Shown piece by piece: positions 1-9,615 of a stretch of 64,000 nt of DNA. Source of the DNA: Apoderus coryli (Eukaryota > Arthropoda > Insecta > Coleoptera > Attelabidae); NCBI GenBank assembly GCA_911728435.2, contig OU452201.1:12958001-13022000 (forward strand), in the 5' to 3' direction. Below the pieces are notes generated by a model. That model worked only from the letters and a program-made list of their open reading frames with translations. It did no database searches and had not been told where the DNA came from. Numbering within the stretch: the stretch's first letter is position 1; every line of letters begins with the position of its first letter. Made by a program: the position numbers and the translations under genes.

Positions 1-640
1 CCTCTTGTTATAGGAAAGTTGAAAGTAGATAATGTGTTTGTCGAATTTTTTAGTCTAAACATATTTTAATATTTTCGTTATACTGTTACATGTGTGTGGA
101 AACAGTTTATTCCAAAAATGTTGCAACAAAAGCAGTAAACAGAATCCTTTGAATATCCTCTTTGTTCGTGAATTTTCGCCCATCCTCATTTGTTGGAAAG
201 TCGTATTTTGATATTTGTCTAGGACCTCTTTCAACCAAAGCTTATATTTGTACACCACATACCTGGGTAGTTGGATATTAAAACTGAACACTCGCGATTC
301 GCAAGGCTGGGCACTAGGTAAAACGTGTATAGAAGTCAACCTGACTCCTGAAAGTACCTATCTAAAAGAATGGACAAATAAAGATTTGCTAATTTAGGCT
401 TTTTCCTCCTTGTCTCTTCTTCTAGTAAGAGGTGTGCTTTAATATACCGAAGTCGCACTGGCAATGGGCAATATTATATTAAGCTGTGCACGTTGAGGAT
501 TTTAAATAATAGAGTAATGGTTTTACATGTTATTTGAGTCGAATTCCTGAACCAACTAAGTCCATCGGGAACGGTTTTGCGAAAAATGCAAAAAACTTTT
601 AATTCAGTTCAGTTCAAGTAAGTTAAGCAATATATGATTT
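1..640. other. AT-rich sequence, no gene seen
   Basis: Open frames of 60 to 94 codons occur on both strands here, but none shows a domain, signal peptide or splice context that I recognise, and they overlap one another. I see no repeat structure. Treated as intergenic. Confidence 0.6.
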
Positions 641-721
641 CAGTTTTATTTGAATAAAACGACGTCTACTCCACAAAACGATCTATATATATATATATAC
701 GTTAAAACCTTGATTTTAACT

Positions 722-760
722 GCCACACATGTTTCGGACTACACGTCCATCATCAGTGGC
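722..760 (-). ncRNA. Hammerhead-like ribozyme motif, cleavage base changed to G
   Basis: Read on the minus strand the order is GCCA, CTGATGA, extra T, GGAC-loop-GTCC, GAAA, CATGT, G, TGGC. GCCA and TGGC form a 4-bp stem I, and GGAC/GTCC form helix II with loop GTGTA. The palindromic ACATGT would give a very short stem III or pair between two molecules. The base before TGGC, position 17 of the hammerhead numbering, is G. Established hammerheads need A, C or U there, so this copy is predicted not to self-cleave. Confidence 0.6.
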
Positions 761-1162
761 TTAAGGAACCTTATACAACATTGTTAGATGCGAGGGTCGT
801 ACTTCATACAAATATTAATAGAGAGATTTTTTTACATTGATGTAAACGTTTATACATATCACTTTGTTGGAAAAATTTGGTGATTCTTAAAACAGCCATA
901 CTGTTGTGCGCTCTTACCAGATTGTTTAAGTTGAATTTAATTTCCTTTAAAATGAGAAAAAGAAGAAAACGAAGAACGGAAGCAAGAATAATTGACAAAT
1001 TTTCAACCATTTAACTATATTTTTATTTTATTAATTTAACACTCAATTTTTTCCAACAAAGGGATATGTATAAACGTTTAAATCAATGTAAAAAAATCTC
1101 TCTATTAATATTTGTATGAAGTACGACCCTCCCATCTAACAATATTGTATAAGGTTCCTTAA

Positions 1163-1201
1163 GCCACTGATGATGGACGTGTAGTCCGAAACATGTCTGA
1201 C
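1163..1201 (+). ncRNA. Hammerhead-like ribozyme motif, stem I mismatch
   Basis: GCCA (1163-1166), CTGATGA (1167-1173), an extra T, the GGAC/GTCC hairpin, GAAA (1188-1191), CATGT and C17 (1197). The GUC cleavage triplet is present. The distal stem I strand is TGAC rather than TGGC, so stem I has one mismatch. It is the inverted partner of the motif at 722-760. Confidence 0.6.
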
Positions 1202-1245
1202 AGTTAAAAACAAGGTTTTAACGTATATAGATGGATTACTTCAGA

Positions 1246-2796
1246 AGATTATTTCAGTTTGTTTCAATCAAAAAATAGATTTTAGGAAATGACAAGCAAA
1301 AACACAACAATTAAATAAACTCGAAATTTCAAAAAAAACAAATGGACTTAGAGGGTATTGGAACTAATAATCGCACTTAATGGGTTTTGGAACTGAATTT
1401 AAACCACTCCAATTCATACAAAAATTGGCTTCTTTTGCATGTGTTTTCCTTTTGAGTCAAAATGAAAAATAAATTTTGTACCGGTCTATTCAAGTTATAA
1501 TAAGTTTACCTATATAAAAAAAAACATAATACTTTTAAATTTCGAAATAAAAAAAAATATAGATATTCTTCAGCCTATGCTTGAATTTCTTCAAAATCGT
1601 CAGCATCAGATGTCCATTATTAGCCATATCATTACATATTCTCAAGTACGTCCTTATTTATAATCTATGATTGATAAAGTTTTAACTTTATCATAAAGTT
1701 TTAACTTTATCAATCTTAAATTGTTTTAAGGGATTTCCTATTGCGATTCTTTCACGACTCAAAGATGCTGACGAATTTAAAAAATGAAAGAAACGCACAG
1801 ATCGATTCCTCGCATATTCATTACACAGAGTCGATTCAAAAATTATATTTTTGAAAAAAGGACTTAGGGGGTTTGGGAAATGGACAACTCATATATTGTG
1901 CAATATACTATCTTTTGTTTGGCCCTGTCCATGAGTTTAGATCATGGATTATCCTTGGTCTATTTAAAAGTAAGGTTTTTGTTTATTTTTGAAAGGTAAA
2001 AAAAAATTAAATTAATTTATTAAATATAAAATGTCTCAAATATCTAAACAATTTCAATAATATCATAGAATAAGATAACTGTGGCAATACTAATATCAAC
2101 AAAAAAATAACAATGTAGGTATTAATGCCCAAAGATGTTTACCTGTCATATTTCAATGAACATAAATTTTATACTGCTTACCCTGGGGAAAACCCACAAT
2201 ATAATATCTCATTTACTACAGGTAGTTCATACTATAAATATTAGTACACTTACAACCTGAACCTCGTTTCTTCAATAGTTTATCCCTGGAACTCAAAGTG
2301 TGAATGTTACAAGTGTGAGTTATTGAAGTAAACATCGAAAATTCGCGAGTGTTGGTCTATAGTTTTAAAACGGAACACCTGCAAAATAGAATAAAATTAT
2401 AAGTCAGTGGTGTGTGTAAATTCACTATGTCAGGAGATTTCTGTAAGTATTCACGAAATCAGTAGAATCCTTAAAAGCACTTGATTTTGATTAACTATTT
2501 GATGAAAAGCTAGAAGAAGTTGCTCTTTTTAAAAAAATAATAATTTAAAATAATGAAGCTTGTCAAAGCTGTCTTTAATTAATTAATGTGTAAAATTTAC
2601 CCAAATGCCCGCTATATCTACGCCAATGAACAGTTAATGAAAGCCAAAATAATGCAGATTATTTTAGGGTATCGGTTCTCAAATGCATGTAAAATTTTGT
2701 CAAAATCTGTGAGCTAGTTTTTGAGAAATGAACAAAAAAGTTAATTTGACCACTAAATTTGGACACCCTGTATCTCGATAACGAAGAATTTGCTGA
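1246..2796. other. Intergenic sequence upstream of vnd, no gene seen
   Basis: AT-rich. The block at about 2640-2780 looks like diverged insect repeat DNA and contains ACACCCTGTAT at 2763-2773, the reverse complement of the ACAGGGTG motif also present at 51.5 and 52.0 kb. Two NF-kB/Dorsal-like matches are listed separately. I see no coding signal. Confidence 0.5.
2186..2195 (+). promoter_or_regulatory. Dorsal/NF-kB-like site
   Basis: GGGAAAACCC is a symmetric match to the Rel-family consensus, 7.2 kb upstream of the vnd ATG. A second match, GGGATTTCC, lies at 1731-1739. In Drosophila, vnd is a Dorsal target in the neuroectoderm. Such short matches also arise by chance, and nothing else here marks an enhancer. 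Confidence 0.25.
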
Positions 2797-4131
2797 CATG
2801 GGTTCAATGGCAAAAAATGCTTAAATTACTTTCGGGAATCTCCAGTTTTCGTTTTTTGCAACCATAATAAGCTATTTGGGCAAATAAAACATAGGCTGGT
2901 TTACCAGCAACATGGGTTCATTAAGGGTCGTTCTACGGTGACCAATCTAACCACTTTCCTGCAGGATGTAATTCCGGCTGTCGGTCGAGGTTTGCAAGTC
3001 GACGCAATCTATACTGACTTTTCCAAGGCGTTCGATAAGATTGATCATTCCCTGATTCAACAGAAGATGTGCGACATTGGCTTCGGCAGGAATCTGATAT
3101 CTTTTTTTCAGTCCTATCTGGGAGCAAGGCAACAATTTGTTGAATACAATGGATTCAGTTCAAGTTCATTCACAGCCTCAAGTGGAACTCCGCAGGGCAG
3201 TACGTTGGCTCCTCTTCTCTTTGCAATATTCGTAAACGATATTGGCTCTGGTTTCAATAGCAATTATTTGTTGTTTGCGGATGATTTAAAATTGTATCGC
3301 ACTGTTGTTTGTGAGAACGATTGCGCACAGCTTCAAACAGATCTGTGTCGGCTTTCAGAATGGTGTGATCTAAATAGACTTCCTCTAAGCCTGAACAAAT
3401 GTAAGTCGGTGACGTTTACAAGACGTCAAGATCCGTTTGTGCGAAACTACACCATCGATAATTCAAATTTGGAACGCTGCGCTTTAATCAAAGATCTTGG
3501 TGTATACTTGGATGGTGATTTATCTTTCAACTACCACATTCAGCAAGTTTCTGCTAATGCTTTGCGAATTTTAGGATTTATTTTTAGACAGACCAGAGAA
3601 TTCAACAACATGGACTGCCTGAAAAGTCTCTATTTCGCCTTTGTTGTGTCTATTTTGGAATTCGCTACAATCATTTGGTCGCCCATCTACCGTGTTCATA
3701 TACAGAGATTGGAGAGTATCCAACGTAAGTTTTTAAAATATTTGTCATTTAAAATTGATGGATATTTTCCTCCTCGTGGGTGTGATCACGGTCTGATACT
3801 GGCAAGGTTTGGATTTCGGCCGTTGGCCGAGAGACGCATCTTCGCGTCTCAGATCTTTCTTTTTAAGTTGATCAACAATATGTTGGATTGTCCTCGGTTG
3901 CTTCAGCAGCTATGGTTTCGTGTCCCTAGGGTTCACTCTAGAAGCGCTAGTTTATTTTGGGTGCCACAGATTCGTTCTAATTATGAATCTAAAGCACCGC
4001 TATTGCGGGCTTGTAAGTACAGCAACCGATTAGTTATTAATGAAAACGTTGATTTTTTTAATGTATCGCTTGATTCTTTTAAGAAAAGTTTAGAGACATG
4101 TTTGCGGGCTACTGATTTGTATATGTTTTGA
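2797..4131 (+). CDS. Reverse transcriptase of a non-LTR retrotransposon, partial
   Basis: The frame is open from 2797, after a TGA at 2794, to the TGA at 4129-4131, about 444 codons. From about 2863 the reading is clearly RT: QHGFIKGRST, then motif A FSKAFDKIDHS with the first catalytic Asp, motif B SGTPQGSTLAPLLF, and motif C LLFADDLKLYR with the FADD pair. A thumb/connection region and a C-terminal segment typical of Jockey-type ORF2 follow. I see no RNase H domain and no C-terminal zinc knuckle. The first 20 codons look frameshifted relative to the usual NYRGIS motif, so the 5' edge is decayed. The RT core itself has no stop. A mobile-element gene, not a host gene. Confidence 0.85.
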   Translation, partial: HGFNGKKCLNYFRESPVFVFCNHNKLFGQIKHRLVYQQHGFIKGRSTVTNLTTFLQDVIPAVGRGLQVDAIYTDFSKAFDKIDHSLIQQKMCDIGFGRNLISFFQSYLGARQQFVEYNGFSSSSFTASSGTPQGSTLAPLLFAIFVNDIGSGFNSNYLLFADDLKLYRTVVCENDCAQLQTDLCRLSEWCDLNRLPLSLNKCKSVTFTRRQDPFVRNYTIDNSNLERCALIKDLGVYLDGDLSFNYHIQQVSANALRILGFIFRQTREFNNMDCLKSLYFAFVVSILEFATIIWSPIYRVHIQRLESIQRKFLKYLSFKIDGYFPPRGCDHGLILARFGFRPLAERRIFASQIFLFKLINNMLDCPRLLQQLWFRVPRVHSRSASLFWVPQIRSNYESKAPLLRACKYSNRLVINENVDFFNVSLDSFKKSLETCLRATDLYMF

Positions 4132-4385
4132 TGAATTATGTTCATGTGTTAATTATTTATTGATATTATTAATTGTTCTTGTAATCCTCTTAATATTCTT
4201 TCGTTTTGATGCGTGTATTTCCTTTTTTGTATTTTTCTATTTTTCAGTTAGTTTTAAGTTAGTTCTAAGTTGGGTATTTTTGTATGCTTATGCTAGGCCA
4301 TTGTTTTTGTTAATGTAAGATTTTGTCTTGTTATTGGATAGCAATACCTGTTAGACAATAAAGAGATTATTATTATTATTATTAT
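2797..4385 (+). mobile_element. 5'-truncated non-LTR retrotransposon (Jockey/CR1-like)
   Basis: A reverse transcriptase frame is followed by a 3' UTR of about 250 bp that ends with CAATAAAGAG (4357-4366) and an (ATT)n tail up to about 4385. Such short-repeat tails mark the 3' ends of many insect non-LTR elements. ORF1, the endonuclease and the N-terminal part of RT are missing, as expected from incomplete reverse transcription. I could not identify a target site duplication. Confidence 0.85.
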
Positions 4386-5507
4386 AATGAATCACCCTGT
4401 ATAAATATAGCTAAAATGCAGAAATAATGTATGTAACTGACTCCTTATTGGTGTTCAGAGTACCTAACACCAATAAAGAGTCATCTAGTCACCAGAAGTG
4501 GTCGATAAATCCGATGAATAGGTAAAGGCAGCAGTCAGGGCATATTACCAAAAATTGTTGAGGCAATACAAGTAACAAAATTCTACCAGGCAACCATTGT
4601 ATTTCATTGATAGCATTAGTGACATGGTGGATCAACAACGCGTCAATCCATAATCGCAGAGCATTGAGTCACCGGTCACAAAACGAAAAATAATTTGTGG
4701 CTGTATAACTCGAGATAGAAAGTATTTTGTACCTTTCGGGCAAAACTAAATTACGCCACTGGTCCTTTGGACCAGGTAAAAGAAGCGGAAATGGTCTTCC
4801 CAGACTGTATGTCGCCTTATTCTTTACGTTTAAACGTTTTTACTGTAGATATGTGGTGCGAGTTTATTATGTGTAGGACCACCCTAGCCGCGGGCTTTTA
4901 TCACAATAACTTTAGGAACTTTGTAGTAAAAATTATACCGCCAGACTTAGAGAGAGACCAGAAATTCTCTTTCATAATAGTTTTTGCTTTTCATTCATAA
5001 AACCGTTTAACTTGTTTATTTAAAGTGTTTGTACTTAAAAAGTTTGTTATTTGCTTTTAATACTTATATTTCGTATAATATTTGTTTGCCGGAAAAAGTG
5101 TTTAACAAAAAAGATTAGAAGGGTACATTTAAACATTTAAGCAATATTGATCCTGTTAAAATAAACGTGAAGTTATTATATTCTTTAATCTGTTTTAAAT
5201 CGTATTATCTTTAAGATGATTTGGCCACGTTTATGACGAATGAAATGCGGAATATTTTAGAGCCAAAACCAGTGGCTTTTCAAATATATATAGTTTTTAA
5301 GTGGGCTGTTTTACATATGTTGATGAAAATAGAAAATTCTGGAAAGATCCGACAACGATAAACAATTAAAACAATAAATAATCGTAAAGCAAATTTGACA
5401 TATGCGGAGCCCAATTTTTCGGACTGTTTTGAAAATGTAACAGATAAATCCGCTAAGCTGTATCCCTCTCAGCTTTGATTGTCCCGATAAACGGCATCAT
5501 GTTCCAA
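4386..5507. other. Intergenic sequence, no gene supported
   Basis: ATCACCCTGTATAAATA at 4390-4407 follows the non-LTR tail directly and is the reverse complement of a common insect repeat end (TATACAGGGTG). A 77-codon frame at 4767-5000 has no recognisable domain or splice context. The rest is AT-rich and unassigned. Confidence 0.5.
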
Positions 5508-5640
5508 CACTCTGTAGGCGGCAAAGCGATCCAGATATACTAGTTTCATCTTCGAATTTGGACTCTTCTGAAATCTGTATACCACTTCGTTAATACGATT
5601 AATTACCACTCTGAACGTTCTTCCTTTCATACTGGATTGT
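5508..5640 (-). pseudogene. Ty3/gypsy integrase C-terminal remnant
   Basis: One minus-strand frame reads through about 44 residues containing FRVVINRINEVVYRFQKSP and then VYLDRFAAYR. This resembles the GPY/F-type C-terminal module of Ty3/gypsy integrases, whose usual end is close to VHLDRLAPYR. Stops lie on both sides and no LTR is evident, so it is an old fragment. Its sequence differs from the intact gypsy element at 30.4-40.9 kb, so it belongs to another family. Confidence 0.5.
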
Positions 5641-6216
5641 AGAGCAATACTTTATGGTCTTCCATTACTATTACATCGTCGATAGTACCGTGTTTTCTAT
5701 CCTCTTCCATAGTCGTTTTCTTTCTTGGCTTCTTTCGTTTTATTTCTTAGCTTCACGTTGTTTTCTTGTTTCTCAGCTGCACGTTGTTTTTTCTCTTCTT
5801 TGGTTGGGTATTTTGTAATTACCGCATTAGTTCTTCTTTCTTAGCTTCAGGACGATAAAAATCTCGAGAACTGCCACTATAGTCGTGAAACCTCGGAATA
5901 TTTTATGTATACGACGAGAATATAGAAGAGCTAATGAAGAAAATGAACATTCGTAATTAGGAAAAACATTCCCTTCAACTAGCTTTAACCCAGGCATTTT
6001 GAACATACTTACCTACTCTCTGCCGTACCAACGTATGCTGACTTATCCTTGTTTAAAACTTTCTTATTATTTGTTCTTGAAATAAAAGTCAACCTCCACG
6101 AAACAAATTTAATAGATTTCTCTAAAAATCATCCAACCATGTTTCGGAGCACCAGGCTCCATCATCAGTGGTTAGTAAAATTACAAAAAGCTATTTCATC
6201 ATTATTTTTATAACTT
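5641..6216. other. Intergenic sequence with a Penelope-like terminal module
   Basis: About 400 bp show nothing recognisable. At 6079-6103 the sequence GAAATAAAAGTCAACCTCCAC is followed by GAAACAAATTTAATAG. It matches the terminal modules at 11661, 18490 and, inverted, 18660-18680, and it precedes the hammerhead-like motif at 6135-6173. Confidence 0.5.
6135..6173 (-). ncRNA. Hammerhead-like motif, cleavage region eroded
   Basis: On the minus strand: AACCA, CTGATGA, extra T, GGAGC-loop-GCTCC (5 bp), GAAAC, then ATGGTT. AACC and GGTT can form stem I. The usual ACATGT followed by H17 is reduced to ACAT, so the cleavage site is lost. The helix II bases differ from those at 722-760, yet the pairing is kept, which is covariation. 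Confidence 0.5.
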
Positions 6217-7195
6217 ATAAGGTCATTCAATAAGTCCTTAGGGTAAGTAAGAAAAAAACAAAAATTTGACAAAACTTGATTTGATTATTGAATATAGTTG
6301 CCTTCGAAGGCAATACAACGAGTATAGCAATTTTCCAACTGTTCGATATCACTTTTCTATAAAAGAGAACTGATTTCTCTTTCTCGTCAAGTCTCAGTTT
6401 CAGCGATTGCTTCATCATTGGACTTACATTTATTTCTAGCAAGCATTCTTTTGAGATCTGAAAATAGGAAAAAGTTACTGGGGGCTAAATCTGGAGAATA
6501 CGATGCGTGGGTAGGCAATTCGAAGCCCAATTCATTCACACAACACTTTTTTCTTTTGCAAATGTGGCCGTTTCTTTGGGATGTCAGGCCTCAATTGATC
6601 CAAAAGTGCACAGTAATAGTCGCTGTTGATGGTGGTTCCTTTTTGGAGGTAGTCCAGGAATATTATTCCGTTCGCATTCCAAAATACAGCCGCCATCACC
6701 TTACCGGCCGCCTGTTGCGTCTTTGCTCGCTTTGGATTCTGTTTGTCGATTACTGTCCACTCAGCTGACTGTCTTTTGGATTCTGGTGTGTAATAGTGAA
6801 GCCATGTTTCATCCATTGTCACATATCGACGATATAATTTCATTTTATTGCGGTTTAACAGCGCCAAACACTCTTCTGAATCATCAATTCATTATTGTTT
6901 TTGGTCGACTGTGAGCTCACGCGGCACCCACTTTGCACAGAGCTATCGAAGACCCAAATGTTCGTTTAAAATGGTAGAAACAATACCATCTGATATCTTT
7001 ACAATGTCAGCACCTTCAATTTGCCATTGTTCATACCCAATTTGTGATTTTTTTGACGTTTTTTTGAATAACAGCCTCATTTGGGCGGTCACTGCGCTCT
7101 GCATCATTTGTGCTGGTACGACCACGTTTAAATTCAACAATTCACTTCTCTACCATTCGTCTCGGTGGAGCAGAGTTCGGATAATGTTTTATTAA
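6217..7195 (-). mobile_element. Decayed mariner transposon
   Basis: The left edge, AAGGTCATTCAATAAGTCC at about 6219-6237, resembles a mariner inverted-repeat end next to a TA. Minus-strand coding blocks then run from C- to N-terminus with increasing coordinate. I find no matching right inverted repeat past about 7195, so the 5' end appears truncated. Confidence 0.75.
6292..7150 (-). pseudogene. Mariner transposase pseudogene
   Basis: Cut-and-paste transposase of the mariner family, broken into several frames. From high to low coordinate: an EFKRGRTSTNDAERS block (about 7085-7135), an HTH block VKISDGIVSTILNEHLGLR (about 6943-7000), and a 111-residue open segment at 6532-6867. That segment holds VTMDETWLHYYTPESKRQS, including the first catalytic Asp, and AGKVMAAVFW. 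A C-terminal block ending CIAFEGNYIQ and a stop lies near 6292-6350. Frameshifts and stops separate the blocks, so it cannot make an active enzyme. Confidence 0.8.
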
Positions 7196-7330
7196 TTATT
7201 ATTAATGTAATTAATGTATTAATTCATTACTTCATAATGGATTTTTTTCTCTTGGGATGAGGTTCTAATTAAAACACATTATAAGTGAAACCAAACTCCT
7301 GTTTCACATGTCAGACAACAACAACAACAA

Positions 7331-7364
7331 CAACGTTTCGGCAATGCAGAATTGCCTTCTTCAG
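7331..7364 (-). ncRNA. Hammerhead-like hairpin, GAAACGTTG subtype
   Basis: On the minus strand: CTGAAGA, extra A, GGCAAT-TCTGC-ATTGCC (6-bp helix), GAAACGTTG. It has the same layout as the GAAACATGT copies, but with A as the extra base and CGTTG after GAAA. An (ACA)n microsatellite (7315-7334) abuts it on the plus strand. No ACATGT-H cleavage region, so probably not self-cleaving as it stands. Confidence 0.4.
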
Positions 7365-7790
7365 GTACATTGAGTAAAAAGACATAAATTTACAGAAAAA
7401 TATAGACAAACATTACACCAACTATATAAATATGACAATAATTGCACATAAAGTTCTTTGTGTAAAACAACTTATACCAGATAATATGTTTATCTATTTT
7501 CTACGTATACTATGTATTATATTTATCTTTATAGTGTTTCTTATATCATTATTTGCAAAAATATACAGGTTTTGCAATTTTCCCTTACCTATATCGTCTC
7601 CTGTTCATCACAGGCTTTAAATTTTTCATACATTAAAATTAAAATTTCATTCATCAAATTCATTACGTAAAAAAATGTTTTTTGTTAAAATAAATCACAA
7701 ACCTATCCTTAATATTATGTTAAAAATTTTGTTTAACCATTAAAAGTTTTATTACTCCGCACTTCAATATGGACTACTTCTTTAATAGTA

Positions 7791-8336
7791 TATTGTGCAA
7801 CGAACATGAAATGACATATATTTCCTACGAGTATGAGCATGAGCCGCAGGCGAGTGCTGCAAATCATACGAGTAGGAAATGGTCATTTCATGTGAGTTTC
7901 ACACTACACTTTTTCTACGACTGTTTTAATGCTTTTGAATAAATTTAACATAATTTTTAGGAAAATATTTGTTTTCAAAACTTACCCCTGTTACTGTATA
8001 AGCCTAAATACACTGTTTTTGTGTTTTGAAATTAGCGAAATACTTAATTATAATAATTATTATTAATTATAAATACCTAAACTGTCAATTTGGTGTGTTT
8101 GTATTGTCGGCGTTGCTATGGTGATTTTTCATGGCGAAAGCTACTTTGTCATCACCAGGAAATTTACCCGTGCACAATATTTCACAATATATTTCCCACT
8201 AATTGCCTAGCAACTAGTGGGAAATATTTATTGTGCACGGGTAAATGAAAAGCAGCATTACAATGTACTACATTATCAAATCATGATTGAACATATAGGT
8301 AATAACCGCATTTAAAGACAGTCGTAGAAAAAATTA
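7791..8336. mobile_element. Palindromic MITE, copy 1
   Basis: A non-coding unit of about 545 bp repeated with high similarity at 45744-46320. It opens with a palindrome (arms about 7805-7835 and 7863-7892, around GCCGCAGGCGAGTGCTGC). A unit follows with inverted ends TTTTCTACGACTG (7911-7923) and CAGTCGTAGAAAAA (8319-8332). A second palindrome lies inside at 8162-8246. No transposase frame. The superfamily is not evident. Confidence 0.7.
8162..8246. repeat. Nested inverted repeat inside the MITE
   Basis: ATTTACCCGTGCACAA (8162-8177) is the exact inverse of 8231-8246, and inside it ATATTTCCCACTA (8189-8201) is the exact inverse of 8215-8227. The loop is short, so single-stranded DNA or RNA would fold into a long hairpin. 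The second MITE copy keeps this region only in damaged form. Confidence 0.75.
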
Positions 8337-8930
8337 ATTTCTTATTACTTTCTACTATACTTCTAACATGCTCTTTTAAAACATAAGTGGATTTTCGTTT
8401 TTAGCAACGCAATGTAACAAAAGTTTGCTAATTTGTAATTTTAATACAAATTCTCAAAAACTGAAACCAGATATGATATCTATCACGATTTGAAAGTAAG
8501 TAGCAACATAAAAACCAGAATCAGTTCAGAATCGATTTTTTACATAGGTACGTGCTTCTCGTTAAGTTACACGAATATTTTCAAGAGTCATTAACAGCTT
8601 CTTTTAATACCAATAATAAGTAGCTATTTAAATTTAACAATACCTATACATAAAGTTTTCCTAATCTCTTAGATGTGATAATGAAACAGATATTATACAA
8701 TGATACACAATTTTCTGAAATAGAATAACATACCTACCTACTTATTTATACCTGTATAATAATATCTGAGCTCCTGTAAAAAATATAAACACACAAAAGC
8801 TTCTTTCTTGTATTAATGATATACAATATATATATATATATATATTATGTAGAATAAAAGCTATATATAATAACAATATAAAAAAAAAGCAGAAAACTTA
8901 CCTCACATAATTTCGAGAGGCCTATCAACA
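8337..8930. other. AT-rich upstream region of vnd
   Basis: No coding signal or clear transposon. A (TA)n tract lies at 8827-8846. The base composition changes to GC-richer DNA after about 8900, where the likely vnd promoter begins. Confidence 0.5.
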
Positions 8931-8934
8931 GCAT

Positions 8935-9418
8935 ACTATTCATCCGATTGGCCTATTTCGACTCCACCCTTACAACTCGGCATGTGATTGGTGCGTCAAA
9001 AGAGCCTTTTTGTGTTGGAGTGCCCTTCAGTGAAGGGTGGGTTCTCCAAAAAGTTACAGTGGCTCTTAGGACAAACTCGAGTGTTTCGCGTGTCGATGCT
9101 AGGCGCACTTGACGACGGCAAGCTAACGAAAAACGGTGCTCGATATTACTTGTGATTTTTGATAATAATTATTTCAAGAACATTTGGTTGATAAATTTAC
9201 TTATAATAATATAAATATAAAAGTGAACAATTGTTTTTTAATCAAAATATGTACTATATTCATTATAATACGCTTAAATAAACCACCGTACAAAAATATC
9301 TTTCAATTTATACAGTTTAAAATTGACCTTTGTGGCTAATTATCTATAAACTGACATTAAAGTTGTAAAAGTGGCTGAGGATAAAGAAAAATCTCGCGAA
9401 TCTGACGATTCGGGAAAA
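8935..9418 (+). promoter_or_regulatory. Probable vnd promoter and 5' leader
   Basis: This block is GC-richer than its surroundings and lies directly upstream of the first vnd coding exon. It has two ATTGG (inverted CCAAT) boxes near 8948 and 8989, an initiator-like TTCAGTG near 9025, and no TATA box in a convincing position. CACTTGA at 9106-9112 is the reverse complement of TCAAGTG, the core site bound by NK-2 homeodomains, which would fit autoregulation as described for fly vnd. The leader would also hold a 19-codon upstream ORF. The transcription start is inferred. Confidence 0.5.
9096..9155 (+). other. Upstream ORF in the putative vnd leader
   Basis: ATG at 9096 opens 19 codons ending at TGA 9153-9155, about 260 nt before the main ATG. 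If the leader is transcribed as inferred, this uORF could lower translation of vnd. Its peptide (MLGALDDGKLTK...) has no known relative that I recognise. Confidence 0.3.
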
Positions 9419-9615
9419 ATGCCTCCAGCTAGTGCATCTGATGATACAGTCAGTCGGCCTGATTCTAGGGTGGCTACTAGTGTATCTTCGGCTAATAGTT
9501 CAGTGTCGGCGGCCGCTGCTCTTTTTGCGTGGCCGCCCTTTTTGTTGCATCCATGGACACCTGCTTTGTTACCGAGTGCTTGGTGCCGCTCAGCTATCAG
9601 ATCAGCATTGCCTGG
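9419..9615 (+). CDS. vnd: vnd coding exon 1
   Basis: Residues 1-65 plus two bases of Gly66. The chosen start ATG (9419) has A at -3. A serine-rich stretch and [16 protein letters not shown] lead into LPSAW...ALPG, a block also found N-terminal of the TN motif in fly Vnd. The donor is GTTCGT at 9616. It is non-consensus at +3 and +4, but it is the only GT in range that restores the frame and yields ALPG-LLDT, which parallels the fly protein. The reading frame stays open upstream to 9350 (KVKVAEDKEKSRESDDSGK), which may be leader or part of a longer exon. Confidence 0.85.

Larger units (their letters stand above)
650..1245. mobile_element. Fold-back element carrying two hammerhead-like motifs in opposite orientation
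   Basis: Two arms of about 175 bp, roughly 700-877 and 1049-1218, are inverted copies of each other around a spacer of about 170 bp. Each arm holds one hammerhead-like motif (722-760 on minus, 1163-1201 on plus). The left end has the module TTGAATAAAACGACGTC then CTACTCCAC (650-674), which recurs in inverted form in the element at 57.2-57.6 kb. The right arm lacks the matching GTGGAGTAGACG module and runs straight into ATGGATTACTTC, so about 55 bp appear deleted on that side. I infer a non-autonomous relative of a Penelope-like element, because the same 3' module follows a Penelope-like coding remnant at 52.5-53.4 kb. An (AT)n tract sits at 685-699. Confidence 0.6.

Noticed and set aside
2797..4131. 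RT frame considered as telomerase or a host RT gene
   Set aside because: Motif spacing, FADD box, 3' tail and 5' truncation are those of a non-LTR retrotransposon, with no telomerase-specific motifs.
4767..5000. 77-codon frame as a small gene
   Set aside because: No domain, no splice context and ordinary AT-rich codon composition.
9371..9373. GTG at 9371 as the vnd start codon
   Set aside because: Animal nuclear genes very rarely start at GTG. The first in-frame ATG with a good context is at 9419. The open frame upstream is noted as possible leader or exon instead.
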